In this document: positions 1 to 6,300 of the stretch, piece by piece | Numbering within the stretch: position 1 is the first letter of the stretch | How the letters are laid out: each line of letters starts with the position of its first letter | Source of the DNA: Saprospiraceae bacterium | Lineage (GTDB): Bacteria; Bacteroidota; Bacteroidia; Bacteroidales; JAIPBB01 | Direction: 5' to 3' | NCBI GenBank assembly: GCA_021739805.1 | Contig: JAIPBB010000236.1 | Span: forward strand, 1 to 8,569 | Length of the DNA stretch: 8,569 bases | Position numbers and translations under genes: made by a program | Notes under the pieces: generated by a model | Seen by the model: only the letters and a program-made list of their open reading frames with translations | What the model was told of the DNA's origin: nothing | The model's database searches: none

Positions 1-198
1 TTCAGGTATGGAATAGCAAGGCTTTTTTTCATTTACATCGGTATATTTAATTTCCATGTATGCGTGTTCGTAATCATCAAGATTCCAATATTTATTGTTT
101 AATCGATATTTGTCAGTTAAGCTTTCAGTATTATTACAAGCTGAAAATATTAATGATAAAGTGAAAATAGAATAAACAAACATTTTTGAACTTTTCAT
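1..198 (-). CDS. Putative lipoprotein, C-terminus cut by the window edge
   Basis: The reading frame starts at an ATG (198-196) and stays open to the first base of the window, giving 66 residues with no stop. The N-terminus is a lipoprotein signal: MKSSK, then a hydrophobic stretch (about residues 6-20), then a lipobox-like FSAC with Cys21 as the likely lipidated residue. The mature part starts CNNTES and continues polar, with several Tyr, Trp and acidic residues (for example NKYWNLDDYEHAYMEIKY, about 35-52). I do not recognise a family. The start lies three bases after the stop of the DUF922-type protease gene, so the two are almost certainly co-transcribed and probably translationally coupled. 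The product would sit on the periplasmic face of the inner membrane or in the outer membrane. It is too short for the usual six-frame ORF criteria because no stop is present, but the signal and spacing make it convincing. Confidence 0.75.
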   Translation of the reverse strand, partial: MKSSKMFVYSIFTLSLIFSACNNTESLTDKYRLNNKYWNLDDYEHAYMEIKYTDVNEKKPCYSIPE

Positions 199-201
199 AA
201 T

Positions 202-897
202 TTAAATTTTATCAAGGTTAATAATTGGAGTTGAAAATGCTTCTAAGTCGTTTAATAAACTATCAATCTGATGTTGCCATAATCTTTGTTTGCCTAATAT
301 ATAACCGTGATATGTTTCATCATCATACTGATATTGCATTTCCAGTTCTTTATTTTTATAATTATTAATTAATTCTTTTATCGCAGTTTTATTGTTTTTA
401 TGAACAAATGTAATAATTTTTTTTCTCAATAATCGAGAAAAATATTCAGTTATATGAAGGTGATATAATTCATGTTGTAGCAAGTTTTTACTTGCAACTT
501 CTTCGCTGAAAGTATAAGATCGCGATGGATGAAATAAAGTATTTATCTCAATTGAATTATTTTTGAATTTATAATCAATTTCAGAACAGATAAATGCAAA
601 ATTTTTACTTCCGTATAAAGTTTGTTTTGGTCGTTTTATTGCTCTAAAATCTGACCATTTAATTTCCTTCCAATTACTGTACTTGATAGGTGGTTTGTAA
701 TTCAGATAGTTTACATCGTATATAATTGCTACGGCTAATAAAACTGAAGCAATAATAAGAATCAATATATTTACCCTAAGGGTAATTTTTATCAAATTAG
801 CAGAAGAAATCTTTTTTGTGAAAATCTTGTAAATATATATTACCTCTGGTATAAAGGCAGTTGACATTAAAATTAATATGATAATATGTGGCTTCAT
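202..897 (-). CDS. Membrane-anchored DUF922-family putative zinc protease
   Basis: This 231-residue protein has two N-terminal hydrophobic segments (about 4-22 and 42-62) joined by a basic loop. That predicts the remaining domain faces the periplasm. The soluble part matches the DUF922 pattern as I know it: an 'IKWSDFRAI' entry motif (79-87), a 'SRSY' strand (125-128), then HELYHLHITEYFSRLLRK (142-159) with an HExxH zinc motif (His142, Glu143, His146) and Glu151 at the family position. A second family block follows, DDETYHG (192-198) and then QRLWQHQI (204-211). DUF922 members are described as Zn-dependent proteases; no substrate is known. One position differs: the usual HFDI after HExxH reads HLHI here. 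The ATG overlaps the stop of the upstream membrane-protein gene by four bases (ATGA), and a lipoprotein gene starts three bases after this stop. The family call is by motif memory, not a profile search. Confidence 0.78.
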   Translation of the reverse strand: MKPHIIILILMSTAFIPEVIYIYKIFTKKISSANLIKITLRVNILILIIASVLLAVAIIYDVNYLNYKPPIKYSNWKEIKWSDFRAIKRPKQTLYGSKNFAFICSEIDYKFKNNSIEINTLFHPSRSYTFSEEVASKNLLQHELYHLHITEYFSRLLRKKIITFVHKNNKTAIKELINNYKNKELEMQYQYDDETYHGYILGKQRLWQHQIDSLLNDLEAFSTPIINLDKI

Positions 898-1304
898 GTC
901 TTTTTGAATTTTAAAATTCCTCTAAGAATAAAATAAGCCAGTATCATAGTAAGAAAATTAATTACTACATAAATAATAATAAAATCAAAATGTATTTCTG
1001 TATTATTAATTAAAATCAATTGATTATATATGAAATCAAACACATGGATACCAATGTTGAAAACTGCAAATATTAATACCCATATCTTAAAATTAAATTT
1101 TGATTTCAAATATGCATAAAAATAAAAAAGAAAAACCAATCCAGAAATATTATATGTCACTAAGTAAGATAGAAAAGGATTTGAAGCATAAATTACAGAT
1201 AATTTCAAAGAAGAAAACGACAACAAAAGCAAACCAAAAACTCCTGTGGCTAACACTTTAAAGTTTTGTGAAACATTAATTAAATCTCTTTCTTTCACAT
1301 TCAA
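894..1304 (-). CDS. Small integral membrane protein, about four helices, unknown function
   Basis: This frame encodes 136 residues that are almost entirely hydrophobic, with four likely membrane segments (about 16-39, 45-67, 72-93 and 105-130), a charged N-terminus (MNVKERD) and a basic C-terminus (KFKKT). I recognise no family or catalytic motif. The frame has no ATG near its beginning. The candidate starts are TTG at 1304-1302 or GTG at 1298-1296, and the frame is closed by a TAA at 1328-1326, so the true start is one of these or an ATT at 1316. Its TGA stop overlaps the ATG of the DUF922 protease gene (ATGA), which supports expression of the frame and translational coupling. Its job is probably tied to that protease or to the lipoprotein after it, for example as a partner in the membrane, but that is inference from position only. 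Confidence 0.65.
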   Translation of the reverse strand: MNVKERDLINVSQNFKVLATGVFGLLLLSFSSLKLSVIYASNPFLSYLVTYNISGLVFLFYFYAYLKSKFNFKIWVLIFAVFNIGIHVFDFIYNQLILINNTEIHFDFIIIYVVINFLTMILAYFILRGILKFKKT

Positions 1305-1395
1305 TTTGCTATCAATTAAATCTGTTTAATTTGTATATGGTAGAAATCTATTATTAAATAAAATTTCGCCATATATATTTCTTCACTCTGAATAG

Positions 1396-1403
1396 CAAAT
1401 ATA
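1396..1403 (-). promoter_or_regulatory. Possible Bacteroidota -7 promoter element for the membrane protein / protease / lipoprotein genes
   Basis: Read on the minus strand, the eight bases are TATATTTG, an exact match to the Bacteroidota -7 consensus TAnnTTTG. A TTTG further upstream (1432-1429) could act as the -33 element, but the 25-base spacing is longer than the usual 19-21. Transcription would start near 1390, leaving a leader of roughly 85 bases. Such a match is not rare in AT-rich DNA, so this is suggestive only. Confidence 0.3.
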
Positions 1404-1456
1404 ATAATTTCTTTTATTTATTAATGGTCAAATTGATAAAAGGTCTCCTAAAATAT

Positions 1457-2350
1457 TTAGTGAATCTCAAATTTTTTAAGTTTTTTTAAAATGTTTTCTT
1501 TAATTGCTTTGCCTGAACCTTTGATAGGTATAACGGAATATGTGTTGTTGGAATTTTCTTCTTCATAAAATAATTCAGGATAAAGTAAAAAAACAGGAAG
1601 CAAATCATCCCATAATTCATAAAAGCCTGATTTAATATTATTTTGAACATCATTAGAGCTGTGCGATGTTTTAATCGCTTGGGTGTAAATGCTATTTACT
1701 TCACAAATTTTATTATAGAAAACTTCGTCAAAAACAAAGTCATCTTCCTTATTATTGCTCAAAATATATTTCTGGAAATTGCTATTAAGAAAAGCTTCAG
1801 CAGCAAGACTATCCATTTTATAATTCATGCAGTTTTTATTTCTGTAATCTCCGCAATACCATAGAAATTTAACTTTTTTATTAAGAGATTTATTTGAAAT
1901 AACAGCTTGAATATTTGTTAATGAACTAAGGCATAAAACAATCACCGGATTTACTTCTGTATTAATGGTTTTAATTATTAATTCAGTTGCTAAAGCCCGG
2001 GGAGGCTCTTCAATGTTTTTTTCGTCACCCCAATCGACATTTTTACATAAATCTCTACAAAATGAAGGATTTTGATGTATTTGTTTTCCATAAGCAAGTG
2101 GAATATCAGGGCGATTTAATTTGTTTAGTAAGGCTTTAACTTTCACATAACCTTCCTTAGGATGCAAAATACCATCGGTTGTTGTTATTGCAACTACATT
2201 AAAATCAGGAGAAGCCAATAAGAAACTAATGGTTCTTAAATCATCAATTGCACAATCGGTATCAACAATAACATTGAATTTTGCCTTATCCGAATAGGAA
2301 TACGTATTTAAAAATATTATGCAAAATATTAAAACTAAAATTCTTGTCAT
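1457..2350 (-). CDS. Exported nucleoside hydrolase-like protein, divergent active site
   Basis: The 297-residue product belongs to the inosine/uridine-preferring nucleoside hydrolase fold, whose members cleave the N-glycosidic bond of ribonucleosides. A Sec signal peptide covers about residues 1-20 (MTRILVLIFC then a hydrophobic core ending near SYS), with no lipobox, so it should act in the periplasm or outside. The calcium/ribose motif is clear: VDTDCAIDD (29-37; Asp30, Asp32, Asp36, Asp37). Other family landmarks are RPDIPLAYG (80-88), LSSLTNIQAV (141-150), NYKMDSLAA (176-184) and LWDDLLP (246-252), where Asp248 fits the C-terminal Asp ligand. The length is slightly below the usual 300-340. 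By eye, the canonical Asn of the TTxxGN loop is Ile61, the Glu of EFN is Cys174, and the catalytic-region His before the last Asp is Trp247, so substrate choice may differ or activity may be lost. It lies 91 bases downstream of tatA on the same strand. Confidence 0.82.
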   Translation of the reverse strand: MTRILVLIFCIIFLNTYSYSDKAKFNVIVDTDCAIDDLRTISFLLASPDFNVVAITTTDGILHPKEGYVKVKALLNKLNRPDIPLAYGKQIHQNPSFCRDLCKNVDWGDEKNIEEPPRALATELIIKTINTEVNPVIVLCLSSLTNIQAVISNKSLNKKVKFLWYCGDYRNKNCMNYKMDSLAAEAFLNSNFQKYILSNNKEDDFVFDEVFYNKICEVNSIYTQAIKTSHSSNDVQNNIKSGFYELWDDLLPVFLLYPELFYEEENSNNTYSVIPIKGSGKAIKENILKKLKKFEIH

Positions 2351-2441
2351 TTGTGATTTTCTGTCAATTAAAAAAAGGAATCCGTCTGGAAGAAAACACG
2401 ACTATTTAGAATTTATATACAAAGTTTACAGAAGAATAAGT

Positions 2442-2639
2442 TTATTTTTTTTCTTCTTTGTCTTTATTTTCCTCATCTTCTCCTTTTATGCCTGTTTTGA
2501 ATTCCTTAATTCCTTTACCAATACCTTTCATTAAACTGGGAATTTTTTTACCCCCAAAAATCAATAAAACAATAATAAGAATTAAACCTAATTCAAGTGG
2601 ACCAAAACGGTTAAGAAAAAGCAAGCTACCAAGTATCAT
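2442..2639 (-). CDS. tatA: Sec-independent protein translocase subunit TatA
   Basis: This 65-residue protein has the TatA/TatE plan: a short N-terminus, one membrane helix (about 15-29, [16 protein letters not shown]), the FGGKKIP hinge (28-34; FGPKKLP in most relatives), an amphipathic helix with [10 protein letters not shown] (39-48), and a short charged tail ([12 protein letters not shown]). TatA oligomers form the pore that carries folded, twin-arginine-signal proteins across the inner membrane together with TatC. No tatC lies in the window, which is common in Bacteroidota where Tat genes can be scattered. The ATG at 2639-2637 follows a TAnnTTTG element by about 20 bases. The next gene down, the nucleoside hydrolase, has a Sec rather than a Tat signal, so the neighbourhood need not be functional. 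Confidence 0.92.
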   Translation of the reverse strand: MILGSLLFLNRFGPLELGLILIIVLLIFGGKKIPSLMKGIGKGIKEFKTGIKGEDEENKDKEEKK

Positions 2640-2661
2640 ATTTGTGAGTTTTAATATGGTA

Positions 2662-2669
2662 CAAATTTA
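2662..2669 (-). promoter_or_regulatory. Possible -7 promoter element for tatA
   Basis: On the minus strand the bases read TAAATTTG, an exact match to TAnnTTTG, the -7 element used by the Bacteroidota primary sigma factor. It ends 22 bases before the tatA ATG, so the leader would be short, about 15 bases. No TTG lies at the normal 19-21-base distance upstream; the nearest are 10 and 28 bases away. The position is good but the -33 half is missing. Confidence 0.4.
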
Positions 2670-2741
2670 AAAAATATTTCAATTGTTCAGCATATTACAA
2701 TCTAAGGGGGCTAAATTTTATTTTGATGTGCAGGAATAATA

Positions 2742-2784
2742 CTATTGAAGAGTCATTTTTTTATAATAAACTTAGTTTCAATAG
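2742..2784. repeat. 8-bp perfect inverted repeat, 27-base spacer
   Basis: CTATTGAA (2742-2749) is the exact reverse complement of TTCAATAG (2777-2784). The spacer contains a T7 run and an AT-rich segment. The right arm's last base is shared with the next hairpin. It could be an operator or a weak RNA hairpin, but chance is possible in such AT-rich DNA. Confidence 0.35.
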
Positions 2785-2803
2785 GAATTTACAATAAAAT
2801 TCC
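2784..2803. repeat. 7-bp hairpin with 6-base loop
   Basis: GGAATTT (2784-2790) pairs with AAATTCC (2797-2803) around the loop ACAATA. It directly abuts the preceding inverted repeat. It is not followed by a U-tract on either strand, so it is not a good terminator. Function unknown. Confidence 0.4.
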
Positions 2804-2833
2804 AACTATTAACAACTCTTAAAAATTACAATT

Positions 2834-2861
2834 AATGCAATTTTTTTATTTTTTTTGCATT
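2834..2861. repeat. 7-bp inverted repeat around a T-rich loop
   Basis: AATGCAA (2834-2840) is the exact reverse complement of TTGCATT (2855-2861). The 14 bases between are all T except one A. A T-G pair could extend it by one. Spacing and symmetry would fit either a protein-binding palindrome or a weak hairpin; nothing here decides. Confidence 0.4.
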
Positions 2862-3109
2862 GCCTTTCTTACGCAATCAAGCATCTCAAACTATTGTTAA
2901 TAAATCCCAAAAAATAATTCATTTTCAGGGGTTACCTTTTTAAATTTTTGGAATATATGGATAAAGATTGGATTAAAAATGTTGATTAGTTAAAACACAA
3001 ACATATTTTTATAGTTCCAAATGATTACAAACCTAACATTAATTCTTTTTTGGTTTAGCGTTTTGCTATTTCTGTTACCATTAAAATATTTTAGCATTTT
3101 AGGATTAAC

Positions 3110-3123
3110 CTCTCTCTCTCTCT
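3110..3123. repeat. CT dinucleotide microsatellite, seven units
   Basis: Seven consecutive CT units lie about 185 bases upstream of the start codon of the giant T9SS gene. A short tract such as this can change length by slippage. It is outside any confident gene, so an effect would be on transcription or leader structure rather than on frame. Confidence 0.6.
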
Positions 3124-3183
3124 ACTGCCAAAGCAGACAGGCTTTGCAAAATAAAGTATTTCCGAAAATTTTTCATAAAATTT

Positions 3184-3229
3184 CTAAAACTGTATCCCGC
3201 CATGGGGTTTTTATAAAGCAGTTTTTTAG
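3184..3229 (+). promoter_or_regulatory. Possible structured leader of the T9SS gene (nested hairpin)
   Basis: An outer stem AAAACTG (3186-3192) pairs with CAGTTTT (3219-3225); CT and AG beyond it could add two pairs after a two-base bulge. Inside, ATCCC (3194-3198) pairs with GGGGT (3204-3208, one G-U) around the loop GCCAT. It lies about 80-120 bases before the start codon. The second arm runs into a six-T stretch, so an attenuator-like role is possible. No known riboswitch class is recognised. Confidence 0.3.
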
Positions 3230-3295
3230 GAATAAATTACGACTCAACTTATCAAGCATTTTAATATTCAATAATTTAAATTTAGTATTAATCAA

Positions 3296-3309
3296 ATCTT
3301 TTAAAAGAT
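3296..3309. repeat. 14-bp perfect palindrome overlapping the T9SS gene start codon
   Basis: The bases ATCTTTTAAAAGAT are a perfect palindrome, and its last two bases are the first two of the ATG at 3308. It could be bound by a dimeric repressor, or partly mask the start in RNA. With no loop it cannot fold into a long stable hairpin, so a DNA-level role is likelier. AT-rich chance symmetry remains possible. Confidence 0.45.
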
Positions 3310-6300
3310 GAAAACAAAAACAAAAATTTCAATTAAAACAGGGAAACCAAATTTTCCCAAATTAAAAAGACTTTTAATTAGTCTTTGTGCAGTAATAGTG
3401 CTAATTCTGTTTTCAACCGCAGAGTTATTTAGCCAGAGTACATGTGGTACGGCGGTTACAATGAATATTAATAAAAAAAAGGAATTCAACATTACTTCTT
3501 CAATCTTTTGGATTAAATTTAATCCAACACAAGATATATTAAGCATTGCGATTGACAAGTCAAGTAATAATCCATCCGCTACAATTGAAAAGGTTGTTTT
3601 ATATGAAGGAAATTGTTTAAACTTACTTGCAATAGACTCTTTTATAATATCAAATTATGATAGTGTTTTTTTTGCAAGCAATTTGACTATATCTAATTCC
3701 TATTATTTGAAAATATGCCTTCCTGCTGCAAGCCTTATGAATTGTTATGGAAAGTTTAAATTAGGAATATTTGACTTACTAAGCTTGGGTGGATCCAAAG
3801 CTCCTTGTTGTCCACAGACTCCAACATGTAATTTGGTGCCAAATGGTAATCTTGACCAATCAAACTATACAGGTACAGTAAGTTTCGACATCAGTTCTTT
3901 TTATTCGTGTTTATACAATAATAATGTTTGCGGATGGGCTGCTGCAAATTTAAGTCCTCAATTAAAAGGACCTGCTGCAAATCCAAGAATATGGATGTGG
4001 GCAAATAATTCAAATAGAGAAGCAATTTATACTCAATTAAATAGTGGTAATTCACTAACAGAAGGAAGCTATTTTTTAAGAATGAATTATCAGGAAGAAA
4101 GTGTAGGCCTGACAAATCTGATTGCAAGATTATCAAACTCAACTACATATACAAGTGGAAATGTAGTTATGAATGAAGCTATGTCTGGTTTAGCAGCATT
4201 TGTTTGGACTCAAACAACTCCTGTGGTTGTGAATATAACTCCAGCCAACCAAAATGATTTATACTTGATAATTTATCCACAAGGTACAGCAACACCAATA
4301 TCATGCATTGCAATAGATGAAATAGAATTTATTCCTTTTCTTTCTAGTATTACAGGACCTGGTGTAATATGCGATGGTGACAATGCAAACTTGACTGCGG
4401 AGGTCTGTTTAAATGACGAAACTTTCATTCCTTCATATCAATGGGCTTCAAATCCTGTTGGATTTACTTCCGGTCTTCAAACGGTGAATGTTTCACCAAC
4501 AGTTACAACTACATATACAGTAACTGTAACTTATAGTGGATATGCAGGCTCACAAGTTGCATCTCATGTTGTTACAGTTAATCCAAAACCTGATGAACCT
4601 GATGTTACAGGAAGAAATAATATGTGTGACCCACCGTTATCCGTTATAGACTACACTATTAATAACTATAATCCTGCATTAAACTTAAATTATAGTTGTA
4701 CAATAAATTATATCGGGAGTCCTTCTATTAACATCCCTGTGACAAATCCTCCTATTATCCAAATAGATTGGAATAATTACCCACCTCCAGTAGGAAGTCA
4801 AAATAGAGCTATAATAACTGTAGTGGCTACAGATCCTAATACGGGATGTAGCAATGAAACATCCTTTCCTGTTTATGGTTGTTGTGATAACTTTCAACAA
4901 TATTCTCAAATTTTTACTGAGCAAACGTTTCCAACAAATCCTACATCCTATGGCTATGAACAAATAAATATCAATGGTACCGTAATTATTGATAATATGA
5001 ATTTAATGATTAACAATTCAGATATTTATTTAGGTGGTGATGCTAAGATTGTTATAACTCCAGGATCATCACTTACTCTTGAATCTTGTACATTAAGATC
5101 ATGTGATGGATTTAATATGTGGGATGGAATTTATATAGAATCTGAGGATGCTAATTTGATAGCTGTAAGCAGTGTTTTTTATGATGCGAAAAATACTATT
5201 GTTTCTCAAAATGGCGGTATTTATGATTTAAGTGATAACACATTCGACCTTTGCTATAAAGACTTAATTGTCGAACAATATAATGGAGACCATCAAGGTA
5301 CAATTATTAACAATAATTTTTATTGTACATCACCAATTGCACTTTATCCTCATAGCGGACAATCAGCCTTATATGGAATACAACTTACTGATGTAGTTAA
5401 AATTAACTCTACTGGTCAAATAAAACTTGGAGATGCATCTAGTGTCAATTACAAAAACAGGTTTTTGAATCTTGATTATGGAGTTTATTCAGTTAATAGC
5501 GATTTTATTTTAAGAAATGCCCAGTTTAGTAATTGTGATGAAGGAATTAATTTCACAGGAAATGATAATATTCCCTACACTAATCTGGCAAGAGATGTAA
5601 TAATTGGTGGTAGTGCAACTAACCAATATATTTTTATGTCTAATTGTGCAAAAGGAATTGTTGGCACTGCTAAAGCTGATATTCAGATTTATAATAATTT
5701 TATAGATGAAAGCGATATTGGAATTGAAATTTTTAGTACTATTGATAATGATATAAATATTGTGGAAAATGATTTAACTAACATACACCTTAAGGGAATA
5801 TATATGGGAGGATTGACAAGTATTCTTCATGTTCAAAATAATACTATATCACCAACTTCTACTTTAGGTTATTTAACAATGGGAATAGTCGTTTATGGTA
5901 ATGATATTATTACGTTTCCGAGTGGAGGTATTACAGCTAGTACATTTATCTGTAACAATACTATTGGTTCATCGGTAAGAGGTATTATTCTTGGAACAAA
6001 TGTAAAAATGTATGTTGAGGATAATAATATTGAAGTGTCACATGCCTGGCCAACAACAGGGATTAGTGTTGGAATTACTATGCAAGATTCTTATGGCTAT
6101 TTAATTCATAATGAAATTTTCACTTCTGCAACCTATACACCAACAGCTAATGACATTCAAAATCTATTAGGAATATATGTAAGCCATTCTTTCACTTATT
6201 TGAAAGGGAATGAGTTGTCCCGGCTTGGAAGTGGCACTTATATATTTAAACAATCATATTGTGAATTTATAAGAAATGAATATTATTCCAACTGGGATGG

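Larger units (their letters stand above)
2640..3307. other. Divergent intergenic region without a convincing gene
   Basis: This 668-bp stretch separates tatA (minus strand) from the giant T9SS gene (plus strand), so it should carry both promoters and no terminator is required. It is very AT-rich with long A and T runs. I find the tatA -7 match, three inverted repeats in 2742-2861, a CT tract, a possible structured leader near 3184-3229 and a palindrome at the start of the next gene. I find no plus-strand TAnnTTTG match anywhere in it. An open frame at 3021-3311 exists, but I do not believe it codes. Confidence 0.7.

Noticed and set aside
1334..1375. Inverted repeat TATATGG (1334-1340) / CCATATA (1369-1375) in the gap before the membrane protein gene.
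   Set aside because: Seven mostly A/T pairs around a 28-base spacer in AT-rich DNA is expected by chance; no supporting context.
1451..1459. CTAAA-ATA-TTTAG hairpin at the nucleoside hydrolase stop as a terminator.
   Set aside because: Only five A/T-dominated pairs (1448-1460) and no following U-tract on the minus strand; too weak to call.
2319..2534. Plus-strand frame over tatA and the nucleoside hydrolase start.
   Set aside because: It is antisense to two clear genes and its sequence is a low-complexity Phe/Ser reading of the lysine-rich TatA tail.
2442..2639. A Tat-linked export locus made of tatA plus neighbours.
   Set aside because: No tatC, and neither the nucleoside hydrolase nor the other proteins carry a twin-arginine signal, so proximity alone does not support a shared pathway.
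3129..3146. CAAAGC / GCTTTG six-pair hairpin next to the CT tract, considered as a mobile repeat end or CRISPR-like unit.
   Set aside because: Only one copy is present in the window and no flanking duplication is seen, so neither a repeat family nor an array can be supported.
3021..3311. A 96-codon plus-strand frame whose TGA overlaps the ATG of the giant gene (ATGA), with a hydrophobic N-terminus.
   Set aside because: It runs through the CT microsatellite and both leader hairpins, its composition (Phe, Leu, Lys, Ser mix) is what random AT-rich DNA gives, and no motif is seen. The ATGA overlap is intriguing, but one such overlap is easily due to chance. Conservation in relatives would overturn this.
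4685..4963. Minus-strand 92-codon frame inside the giant gene.
   Set aside because: It is a shadow of the Ig-like region, with isoleucine/arginine-rich composition and no motif.
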